Source of the DNA: Oceanospirillaceae bacterium
GTDB lineage: Bacteria; Pseudomonadota; Gammaproteobacteria; Pseudomonadales; Balneatricaceae
DNA length: 9,139 bases
Direction of reading: 5' to 3'
NCBI GenBank assembly: GCA_023954795.1
Contig: JAGSHA010000109.1
Span: forward strand, 1-9,139
Below the pieces are notes generated by a model. It was not told the origin of the DNA. It saw nothing but the letters and a program-made list of their open reading frames with translations, and did no database searches. Positions 1 through 7,136 of the stretch are shown piece by piece (positions within the stretch are counted from its first letter, which is position 1; the number at the start of each line of letters is the position of its first letter). The position numbers and the translations under genes are program-made.

Positions 1-950
1 ACCACGTCTATCGGCGCTTTGCTCTCTTTAATAATCCAGTGCATCGCGGTTTTGATCACATGGCTCAGATCAAACACCGCTTTTTCAGACTCCTGCGTCG
101 AAGAGAACTGACGCAGGTCGTTAACGATCTCTTTGACCCGATTCGCCCCCTCCATCGTACCTTCCACCAGCGAATTCAGATCACGGATCGCCTTGTCGAG
201 ACGCAGCTTCTCGCGCATCGCTTTCAGCTGCTCACGACTATTACCTTCATTGATAGCATCGAAATACGCGCACAGGCGGTCGGTGTATCGCTGAAGCGCG
301 TGCATATTGCCATAGACAAAACTGATCGGGTTATTGAGTTCATGCGCAACCCCTGCGACCAGTCGACCCAATGACGCCATTTTCTCCGATTGCACCAATC
401 GCTCTTGCGCCAGTTTAAGTTCGGCGTGTGCGGCATTGAGTTCTTTATAGGCTTTTTGCAATTCACCTAGAGGACGACCGACCATCACCATGCCGATCAG
501 GCGACCGCGGTGATTATGACGGGGGGAACAATTCATAGAGAGCGGGACAAGACCATCGCGGCCAATCAGCTCAACTTCACAGTCACGCACCGGCTGAATA
601 CGTAACTGCCCCATGAAACTGCTAATTTTAGAATGATATGTGGCGGCGACAAGATCGGTGAAGCGAGTACCAATCAGCTCCTCCTCACTGCGTCCGGTCA
701 GCTGTTCCAGTGCTCGGTTCACCCCCTGTACCACGCCGTTTTGATCACACACAATCAACACATCGCTCATGGCACTCTGGATACTGTGCAGAAAGCTGCG
801 AGCGTCCTCGAGTTCCGTGTTTTTTTCTTCGACTTCAACCTGCGAATGCACCAGATCAGCGTAGGCTTCATCCATTTTCTGGATGACACTGACCCAGGCA
901 TCTTCTGAGTCAACATTGGCGGGCGGTGTAAGATCTCGCTTTCCGGACAT
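1..950 (-). CDS. PAS sensor histidine kinase, HupT/HoxJ-like (partial, C-terminus outside window)
   Basis: The reading frame is open from the ATG at 948-950 to the left edge, giving 316 codons with no stop. Residues 15-50 form a charged, coiled-coil-like start (DAWVSVIQKMDEAYADLV, then EEKNTELEDA). A PAS domain follows at about 51-160 (MSDVLIVCDQNGVVQGVN), then a second helical linker. The HisKA H-box, AGVAHELNNPISFVYGN, has the phosphoacceptor His at residue 203. The helix after it contains EGANRVKEIVNDLRQFSS. The ATPase domain lies beyond the window. No membrane segment is visible, so the kinase is probably cytoplasmic. The H-box and the helix after it resemble HupT/HoxJ kinases of NtrC-type two-component systems, which in some bacteria control uptake hydrogenase; no hydrogenase gene is visible here, so the signal is unknown. 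An in-frame TTG at 966-968 is the only alternative start before a stop at 975-977. It follows the MFS gene by 76 bp on the same strand and could be co-transcribed. Confidence 0.9.
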   Translation of the reverse strand, partial: MSGKRDLTPPANVDSEDAWVSVIQKMDEAYADLVHSQVEVEEKNTELEDARSFLHSIQSAMSDVLIVCDQNGVVQGVNRALEQLTGRSEEELIGTRFTDLVAATYHSKISSFMGQLRIQPVRDCEVELIGRDGLVPLSMNCSPRHNHRGRLIGMVMVGRPLGELQKAYKELNAAHAELKLAQERLVQSEKMASLGRLVAGVAHELNNPISFVYGNMHALQRYTDRLCAYFDAINEGNSREQLKAMREKLRLDKAIRDLNSLVEGTMEGANRVKEIVNDLRQFSSTQESEKAVFDLSHVIKTAMHWIIKESKAPIDV

Positions 951-973
951 GAATACAGCAGCACTCAAATTAA

Positions 974-996
974 GCTAATACTGTCTCTATATTAGC
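974..996. repeat. Inverted repeat upstream of the histidine kinase gene
   Basis: A perfect 7-bp inverted repeat, GCTAATA (974-980) and TATTAGC (990-996), is separated by 9 bases. It lies in the 76-bp gap between the MFS stop and the kinase start. It is AT-rich and has no T-run after it on the minus strand, so it makes a poor terminator. An operator or a chance palindrome is more likely. No convincing -35/-10 pair is seen beside it. Confidence 0.35.
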
Positions 997-1026
997 CCGA
1001 ACCGATAGCTGCCGTACATGACCCGC

Positions 1027-2415
1027 TCAGCTACGTATTTTGCCCCGCTTGTAAGAGGAGTACGCTGCGACCAGCGTATAGATACAGGCCAGCCCCAATG
1101 CCACGCGAATCACCTGAAGCAATGCCGGATATTGCTCGGGGGTAATCGCTTCTTCACCCATCATCAGATTGACCAGCAGCACCACCACCGCCATGCTGAA
1201 CATGTTACCCAGCGTCCGCGAAAGGTTGAGTAACGCCGACGCAATGCTGAGTCTATCAGGCCGCACTGAACTCAGCGCGGCATTGTTATTCGGAGATGAA
1301 AACAGGCCAAATCCGCTCCCCAACAAAACCAAACCAATCAGTACATGGGTCAGGCTGCTCTCGGCATCCAGACCGATCAACACCGCGAACCCGGAACCGA
1401 ATAGCAAACAACCGGTTGTCGCGATCAGCCTTGGCTCATAGATGTCCGACAATTTTCCGGCAAACGGTGCCAAACACGCCATGATCAATGCCTGCACCAG
1501 AATCAACTGGCCTGATTCGCTCGGCGACATACCCTGAATATACTGCAGGTATAAACTCAGCAGGAACAGCACCGGATAATGCGCACCGTACATAAACAAG
1601 CTGGCAATAATCGAACGGGAGAATACTTTGTTATCCGCCAGCGCCCTCAGCCGTATCAGAGGGTATTCGGCCACACTCTGTTGACGGATAAAGAGATAAA
1701 GCAGCGCCAAACCGATTATCAGTGAAATGACATATCGAGGATCAGGCAAACCAGACAGACCAAAGAAAAATGCCGTCGTCCACAGCGCAAACAACAGACT
1801 GCCCAGCCAATCCAGTTTGTTTTTGACAGCACTGATGCATTGCCCTTTAACGTTCACAACTACCAAAATCATTGCGATCATCGCGAATGGAACCGGCGCC
1901 CAAAAAACTGCCCGCCATCCCAAGGCTTCAGTGAGCCACCCACCAATCAACGGCCCGCAGGTTAGCCCCAGATATACCGATGTTGATCCCAGCCCCAACG
2001 CCATCCCTCGCTGCTTAGCGTCAAAGATCGTACTCACCAGAGCCATTCCTGTGGCGAAAACCATCGCGCTCGCCAACCCTTGCAGTACCCGCGCGATCAA
2101 TAACCACTCAATACTCTCAACAACCAGCGCCATCAACGACGACAGAGAGAAAAACAGTACGCCTGCCAGATACACCTGCTTACGACCAATCATATCCGCG
2201 ATCCGCCCGGCCGGAAGCATTAGAATAATACTGCCCCAGATATTCGCCGTCGGTAACCAACTAACCAGTACGGCATCCGCCTGCAGATCTTCCGCTATCG
2301 CAGGCAGGGCCATATTCACGGCGGACATCGACTGTGGAATCAAAAAAGTGGCAATACAGATACTAACTAGCGCCAACCAACGGGCGGACGGCTTTTGTGC
2401 GTAATGTTCTGGCAT
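1027..2415 (-). CDS. MFS transporter, DHA2 (14-TM drug:H+ antiporter) type
   Basis: 462-residue inner-membrane protein, the usual length for the EmrB/QacA-type DHA2 family. Hydrophobic stretches fit 14 helices, the first at about 12-34 and the last at about 434-452. Family motifs are visible. Motif A is GRIADMIGRKQV (70-81) in the loop between helices 2 and 3. Motif B is LIARVLQGLASAM (106-118) in helix 4. Motif C is GLTCGPLIGGWL (150-161) in helix 5, the antiporter signature. A segment FSSPNNNAAL (372-381) is typical of this group. The expected role is proton-driven export of a small toxic compound; the substrate cannot be read from sequence. Oddity: the helix 1 motif, normally LDxTIVNVALP, reads IPQSMSAVNMALP, so the usual Asp is a Ser. 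The ATG at 2413-2415 has only a weak ribosome-binding site. No EmrA-like periplasmic adaptor is encoded beside it. Confidence 0.9.
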   Translation of the reverse strand: MPEHYAQKPSARWLALVSICIATFLIPQSMSAVNMALPAIAEDLQADAVLVSWLPTANIWGSIILMLPAGRIADMIGRKQVYLAGVLFFSLSSLMALVVESIEWLLIARVLQGLASAMVFATGMALVSTIFDAKQRGMALGLGSTSVYLGLTCGPLIGGWLTEALGWRAVFWAPVPFAMIAMILVVVNVKGQCISAVKNKLDWLGSLLFALWTTAFFFGLSGLPDPRYVISLIIGLALLYLFIRQQSVAEYPLIRLRALADNKVFSRSIIASLFMYGAHYPVLFLLSLYLQYIQGMSPSESGQLILVQALIMACLAPFAGKLSDIYEPRLIATTGCLLFGSGFAVLIGLDAESSLTHVLIGLVLLGSGFGLFSSPNNNAALSSVRPDRLSIASALLNLSRTLGNMFSMAVVVLLVNLMMGEEAITPEQYPALLQVIRVALGLACIYTLVAAYSSYKRGKIRS

Positions 2416-2474
2416 TCAGGTGTCTTGAAATAGGGTTGTTCGGCTAGCCATACAAGGATGGCAGAGAGGAGACA

Positions 2475-2498
2475 TCGGATGCAGATAGATCTGTCCGA
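2475..2498. promoter_or_regulatory. Operator-like inverted repeat in the MFS leader
   Basis: Read on the plus strand, TCGGA-TG-CAGAT-AG-ATCTG-TCCGA forms a 10-bp dyad with a 2-base insertion in one arm and a 2-base centre. It begins a few bases downstream of the expected start point of the candidate promoter at 2509-2538 and lies 60 bp before the MFS start codon. That is a good position for a repressor site (TetR and MarR families often control such exporters) or for a leader hairpin. No regulator gene is adjacent within the window. Confidence 0.45.
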
Positions 2499-2508
2499 TA
2501 TAAGGGCC

Positions 2509-2538
2509 ACTATACCAGATGGTTGGTTAATAAGTTAA
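2509..2538 (-). promoter_or_regulatory. Candidate sigma70 promoter for the MFS gene
   Basis: On the minus strand, a -35-like TTAACT (2533-2538) and a -10-like TATAGT (2509-2514) are 18 bp apart, placing a start near 2502. The -35 sits inside a small inverted repeat, GTTAA (2526-2530) and TTAAC (2535-2539). Both hexamers match the consensus reasonably but not perfectly. Confidence 0.4.
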
Positions 2539-2569
2539 CGAACACTCTGTTGCAGAGAGGTCATCAATA

Positions 2570-5500
2570 TCAGTTGACCGGATTCGCATCCGGGACCGGT
2601 TGTTTCTCCAACAAGGCCACCAGTGCTGAGCCTTCCAGCGGTTGATCAAAGTAGAACCCCTGAATTGAGTGACAGCCCATCTCCCGGATCAGCTCGACCT
2701 GCTCCCGGGTTTCAACCCCTTCAGCGATCACCTTCAATGACAGTGAACTGGCCATTGAGATAATACCGTTCACCAACGCGCGATCTTCAGCATCTTGGGC
2801 CAGATCACTCACAAAGGAGCGGTCAATTTTCAGGCGACTAATCGGGTATTTCTTCAAATAACTCAACGACGAGTAACCTGTACCAAAGTCATCGATGGCG
2901 ATATCAATACCCATATCACGCAGGCGTTCCAGTTGCTGATGTGTTTTTTGCTCATCTGCGATCAGAATACTTTCTGTGATCTCTACAATCAGCCGCTCAC
3001 CACTCATCCCTGTCATCCGTAAAACAGACTCAGCAAGTTCTGCCACATCCAGGCGCTGAATCTGTCGACTGGAAACGTTCACACTGATCTTTGGAGGCGT
3101 ATCACTATATTGATGCAGTGAGGCACCGAACCAGCACGCCTCCTCCATCACCCAAGCGCCAATTTTGCTGATTAAACCCACCTCTTCTGCAACCGGGATA
3201 AAATCAGACGGTGAAATTAAACCATGCACCGGGTGCTGCCATCGAATTAATGCTTCTACCGCTTCCAGTTCGCCGCTGTGGATATTCCAGATCGGTTGAT
3301 AATGCAGGGTAAATTCCTGCTCTCGTAGCGCCTGATGAAGCGAATTTTCCAGCTCACGTTTACGCAAGGCAGCATCGTTCATCTCTGCCGTGTAGAACTG
3401 ATAGGTATTACGTCCGTGCTCTTTCGCTTTATACATCGCACTGTCCGCATTACGCACCAAATGTTCAGCCTCCTGGCCATCATCCGGATAGACCGTGATC
3501 CCGATACTGCCAGAGACAAATGCCTCGTGATTATCGATCAGGTAGGGTTGCGACAGGCTCTCAAGTATTTTGTGAGCAACGCTCTTCACCACATAAGGAT
3601 CCGTGATATCAGGAAGAATGATTGCAAACTCATCGCCCCCTAAACGTGCAGCGGTGTCACTGCTCCGCAAACAAACTTTGAGTCGTTCGGATGTTTCCTT
3701 CAGTAATTTGTCGCCTGCCGAGTGACCAAGGGTATCGTTGACCAGTTTAAAGCGGTCCAGGTCCACAAATAGCAGCGCTCCCTGGGCGTTAATACGATTG
3801 GCGCGCGATAACGCCTGTGACAGGCGATCTGCAAACAAATTACGATTGGGTAAACCGGTTAATGTATCAAAGTTAGCTTGCTGCAGGATCAGCTCTTCGT
3901 TTTTCTTACGCTGAGTAATATCGTTAAAGAGAGAAACATACCCCTCTACATCTCCCTGAGCATCGCGCATCGTCGAAATGGTCAGCCATTTAGGATACAC
4001 CTCACCGTTTTTACGCTTATTCCAGATTTCTCCTTCCCAGAACCCTCGCTGCGCCAGAGAACTGCGGATATTCTGGTAGAAATGGATCGTGTGTTTACCC
4101 GACTTGAGAATCCCCGGATCTTGCCCCAGCACATCTTCTTCGTTAAAACCGGTAATCTGACTGAAGGATGGATTCACCATCTGTATACGGTTATCTGCAT
4201 CCGTCACCATGATCGCTTCTGCCGCAGTCTGAAAGACCGCCGATGCCAGACGCAGCTGCTTTTCGTCTTCCTTGAGCTGAGTAATGATCTCTTTAATCGC
4301 CACATAATGGACGATGTTGCCCTGATCATCCTTAATGGAGCCGATATTGGCACGCTCCCAGTAGAGGCTGTCATCCTTACGTTTATTGTGTAGCTCACCT
4401 ACCCAGACACCGCCCGAAGAAATGGTTTTCCACAGCTGCTCATATTCATCCTGATCTGTTTCACCGGACTTGAGAAAACGCGGATTCTCCCCCAATGCCT
4501 CATCCAGACTGTATCCCGTAACCTCTTCAAACATGGGGTTAACATATTCGATATTCCCGTCAGGATCGGTAATCACTACAATCGTTGGGCTGTGCTCCAC
4601 CACCCGCGATAGCAAACGGATGTGCTCTTCCGCATCCTTACGTTCGCGAATATCACTGAGCATACAGATGAAATGCGTATCTTGTCCGTGCAGATGGTGC
4701 ACCGGGAAAATGTTGGACTCCACCGTAATCAGGTTGCCATTTTTATCCCGATTGACGAACTCGCCCTGCCACGGCTCAGCATCCCGTAGTTTTTCATCCA
4801 GTGCCTCATACACTGACTGATCAGTATGTTCAGACTGTAAAACGACCGGCGTTTTACCCAACAACTCTGCCATCTGATATCCGAACAAATCCGTGAACGC
4901 CTTATTTACGTACTGGATCTCCCGGTTTTCATTCGTAATCACGGTGGCAATCGATGATTGCTGAATTGCCGCAGATAACAAATGTAGCTGCTCCCTCATC
5001 GTCAGGGATTTACGGTAGCTATAGATCAACATAACCGCAGAAGTGAGAATCACCAGCCCGGCCAGCAAAAGCCCCCAGAACAGCGCTGAGTTATCCTGCC
5101 GCCAGATTCTGAAGGTACTGTAATGATCTATATTCACGGCAATAGCGAGCGGGTACTTTTCAGACAACCGGACAGCAGTGTAACTCTGCGGCAGGTAGCC
5201 CTCCTGAACCAGTTGCGAGCGTTCATCCTGACCTTCAAGTACCAATTGACTGAGTAACGATGTAACTGCCTTCTTATGGGGGGAGTATTCACCGTGAACC
5301 AGTAAGGCATTGGCAACAAAATTCACCAGATATACATTGTCACTCATTGCGAGTTGCAGCTCAGATATATAGTGCTGCAGATAGCCCGGATTAAACGCCG
5401 CAATAACCTGATAGCGGTCTCCGGTTTGAGGTTCGGTATAATCCAGACCGAAAGGGATCAGCCTGCGGTTACGTCCCGGTTCGGGTTTTCCCAGCATAGG

Positions 5501-5980
5501 CAAAAAACGCCCATGCAGTGGTTTACCAATTTTTAACCCCGATGCAAACTCATTGTGCTGCTGATAATCAAACCCGATCAGCGATAAATTCAGTTGTCCC
5601 GATGTACGGCCAGCAGAATCAATCCAGACATCACCACCTTTCACTACAGTAAGTTGACGGATATGTGGCGCAAAACCGAGTATCTGCTTAACCCGATGCT
5701 CCACATGGCTTTGTGCATCGGTATGATCATCGGTGTTGGATATTTCATTTACGATGGAGATCAGACTGACTTCCATCGATTCGATGGTGCGGGTAATTGA
5801 TCCCTCAACCATGCGGCTATAAAGATCAGCCTCCGCATTGCGTGACTGCACCGCCTGACTGAAGCTAAACCAGAGCACCGCCGTAAACAGCAGCAAGACG
5901 GCAAGCGCAATGACCCCAACCCAGGCAATAAAGGGCTTTTTGCTGATACCTATGTTCAGGTCACGGGGGCTTTGCATCAT
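2570..5980 (-). CDS. Membrane diguanylate cyclase/phosphodiesterase: Cache-like sensor, 3 PAS, GGDEF, EAL
   Basis: 1136-residue protein. Order: TM1 (about 18-40), periplasmic region of about 255 residues with a Cache-like pattern, TM2 (about 300-322), PAS1 (335-450), PAS2 (458-573), PAS3 (579-692), GGDEF (700-860), EAL (875-1125). The cyclase motif GGDEF is intact (about 781-785) and is preceded five residues earlier by RSSD, the product-inhibition I-site (RxxD). The phosphodiesterase signature also looks complete: EALIRW (909-914), NVSSRQ, EITES, DDFGTGYSSL, LKIDRSF, AEGVET and a QGFYF end. It can therefore be expected to both make and break c-di-GMP, with balance set by periplasmic and PAS signals; which activity dominates is unknown. 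Three candidate starts are adjacent: TTG 5983, ATG 5980 and ATG 5977. I chose 5980 because a GAG lies 8 bases upstream. The binding-protein gene is divergent from it, 271 bp away. Confidence 0.95.
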   Translation of the reverse strand: MMQSPRDLNIGISKKPFIAWVGVIALAVLLLFTAVLWFSFSQAVQSRNAEADLYSRMVEGSITRTIESMEVSLISIVNEISNTDDHTDAQSHVEHRVKQILGFAPHIRQLTVVKGGDVWIDSAGRTSGQLNLSLIGFDYQQHNEFASGLKIGKPLHGRFLPMLGKPEPGRNRRLIPFGLDYTEPQTGDRYQVIAAFNPGYLQHYISELQLAMSDNVYLVNFVANALLVHGEYSPHKKAVTSLLSQLVLEGQDERSQLVQEGYLPQSYTAVRLSEKYPLAIAVNIDHYSTFRIWRQDNSALFWGLLLAGLVILTSAVMLIYSYRKSLTMREQLHLLSAAIQQSSIATVITNENREIQYVNKAFTDLFGYQMAELLGKTPVVLQSEHTDQSVYEALDEKLRDAEPWQGEFVNRDKNGNLITVESNIFPVHHLHGQDTHFICMLSDIRERKDAEEHIRLLSRVVEHSPTIVVITDPDGNIEYVNPMFEEVTGYSLDEALGENPRFLKSGETDQDEYEQLWKTISSGGVWVGELHNKRKDDSLYWERANIGSIKDDQGNIVHYVAIKEIITQLKEDEKQLRLASAVFQTAAEAIMVTDADNRIQMVNPSFSQITGFNEEDVLGQDPGILKSGKHTIHFYQNIRSSLAQRGFWEGEIWNKRKNGEVYPKWLTISTMRDAQGDVEGYVSLFNDITQRKKNEELILQQANFDTLTGLPNRNLFADRLSQALSRANRINAQGALLFVDLDRFKLVNDTLGHSAGDKLLKETSERLKVCLRSSDTAARLGGDEFAIILPDITDPYVVKSVAHKILESLSQPYLIDNHEAFVSGSIGITVYPDDGQEAEHLVRNADSAMYKAKEHGRNTYQFYTAEMNDAALRKRELENSLHQALREQEFTLHYQPIWNIHSGELEAVEALIRWQHPVHGLISPSDFIPVAEEVGLISKIGAWVMEEACWFGASLHQYSDTPPKISVNVSSRQIQRLDVAELAESVLRMTGMSGERLIVEITESILIADEQKTHQQLERLRDMGIDIAIDDFGTGYSSLSYLKKYPISRLKIDRSFVSDLAQDAEDRALVNGIISMASSLSLKVIAEGVETREQVELIREMGCHSIQGFYFDQPLEGSALVALLEKQPVPDANPVN

Positions 5981-6048
5981 CAATACAGCTCAATAGAGAA
6001 AGTGCGTCAGTCCGGAATATCTGCAATAAACCACAGCCAACCTGACGG

Positions 6049-6054
6049 ATTATA
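6049..6054 (-). promoter_or_regulatory. Candidate -10 element for the GGDEF-EAL gene
   Basis: A perfect TATAAT on the minus strand lies about 70 bp before the start codon. The -35 is poor: at 17-bp spacing the hexamer is AGTGCG, and a better TTGAGT needs a 20-bp spacer. The sequence ACGCACT at 6071-6077, covering the -35 position, recurs inverted as AGTGCGT at 6001-6007 in the leader. The two arms flank the promoter and could be sites for one regulator, but a 7-bp match may be chance. No confident promoter is seen for the divergent plus-strand gene in the rest of 5981-6251. Confidence 0.4.
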
Positions 6055-6251
6055 CTGAGACAACGGCGTTACGCACTCAAAAACTCATGCCAACCCCCTA
6101 AGCCATAAATCTATCCGTCCAGATAAAACCTTGGCCCAACTCAAGTTAGTACAAAATATCGCGGTTTTTCACCCACTCACAGTAGCTCACGACAAAAGCT
6201 TCATGATAGTAATAGCCCTCAACCTTCCTATCGTTGAGTCAGGACACCACC

Positions 6252-7046
6252 ATGAAACACGTTGTACAACGATTAACTTATTTCATCATCACCTTCAGCC
6301 TGCTTGGACAACCATTGTATGCAGACTCCCGACTTGATCAGATAAAAGCCCGTGGCGAATTAAAAGTCTGTATATGGCCCGATTACTTTGCCATCAGCTA
6401 CCGCAACCCTCGCACGATGTCGTTGGAAGGGATCGATATCGATATGGCAAAGGCATTCGCTGAAAGGCTTGATGTAAAACTTACCTTTGTCGAAAGCTCG
6501 TTTGGCGCTTTGGTAAAAAACATGAGCAACGACGCCTGTGATATTGCGATGCACGGTGTTGGTGTACGTGACAGCCGCAAGCCCCATATGGATTTCTCAG
6601 AACCGCACCTGGCCAGCGGAATCTACGCGATCAGCATGAAATCCAACTCTCACATCAAAACCTGGGACGACATAGATCAGCCGGGGAACATCATCGTGGT
6701 GCAGAAAGGTACGTATATGGAACCGGTCATGCGCGACTATCTCCAGCAGGCTGAGCTAAGCGTCGTGGATAGCTTCAAAGCACGTGAACAGGAAGTACAA
6801 AGCGGTCGCGCCGACGTCTTTATGACGGATTACCCGTACGGTAAACGCATGGCAGCACTCACTCGCTGGGCTCAGCTGCTTATTCCTGAAACGCCGCTGG
6901 CGCCAACTCCTTATGCCTACGCCGTGCCAAAGAATGACACCGTATGGCTGTCGGAAGTAAACCGCTTTGTCGCAGCGATGAAAGCGAACGGCAAACTGCA
7001 GGCATACGCTGAGAAAAACGGACTGTCACCGATCGTTGCGAAGTAG
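6252..7046 (+). CDS. Periplasmic solute-binding protein, family 3 (SBP_bac_3)
   Basis: 264 residues, the normal family length. A signal peptide is clear: basic start MKHVVQR, hydrophobic core, and probable cleavage after PLYA at residue 24, with no lipobox Cys. The mature start, SRLDQIKARGELKVC, and EGIDIDMAKAFAERL (59-73) are typical of polar amino-acid binding proteins. RDSRKPHMDFSEP (106-118) corresponds to the segment holding the ligand-carboxylate Arg, and MTDYPYG (191-197) to the segment holding the Asp that contacts the amino group. It resembles periplasmic cyclohexadienyl dehydratase (PheC) at the start, but the catalytic-Glu segment of PheC (TDAIEAR) is TDYPYGK here, so binding rather than catalysis is likely. 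Cys40 and Cys96 could pair. The ATG at 6252 is preceded by AGGA seven bases upstream; an in-frame TTG at 6234 is less likely. No ABC permease or ATPase gene is nearby, so the protein may serve sensing or a distant transporter. It ends before a strong terminator. Confidence 0.9.
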   Translation: MKHVVQRLTYFIITFSLLGQPLYADSRLDQIKARGELKVCIWPDYFAISYRNPRTMSLEGIDIDMAKAFAERLDVKLTFVESSFGALVKNMSNDACDIAMHGVGVRDSRKPHMDFSEPHLASGIYAISMKSNSHIKTWDDIDQPGNIIVVQKGTYMEPVMRDYLQQAELSVVDSFKAREQEVQSGRADVFMTDYPYGKRMAALTRWAQLLIPETPLAPTPYAYAVPKNDTVWLSEVNRFVAAMKANGKLQAYAEKNGLSPIVAK

Positions 7047-7088
7047 ATCATTCTCACAAACAGGCGAGCAGCTATAACGCTCAGCCAC

Positions 7089-7116
7089 AAAAAAGCCCCG
7101 CATTGCGGGGCTTTTT
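7089..7116. terminator. Bidirectional intrinsic terminator
   Basis: GCCCCGC (7095-7101), loop ATT, GCGGGGC (7105-7111) form a perfect GC-rich stem, with six A before it and five T after it. It therefore works in both directions and sits between two converging genes: 43 bp after the binding-protein stop and 21 bp after the fumarase stop on the other strand. Confidence 0.95.
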
Positions 7117-7136
7117 ATTATCTATGAAGAAGATGC

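Noticed and set aside
1727..2404. Plus-strand open frame of 225 codons opposite the MFS gene
   Set aside because: It is an antisense shadow of a well-supported membrane protein; its translation shows no domain or ribosome-binding site.
2545..2557. Small hairpin CTCTG-TTG-CAGAG after the GGDEF-EAL stop
   Set aside because: The stem is only 5 bp and no T-run follows it on the minus strand, so it is not a convincing terminator.
6131..6160. Possible sigma54 or sigma70 promoter (TTGGCC...AAATAT) for the binding-protein gene
   Set aside because: The spacing and GG/GC positions do not fit sigma54, and the sigma70 hexamers match only 4 of 6 and 3 of 6 positions.
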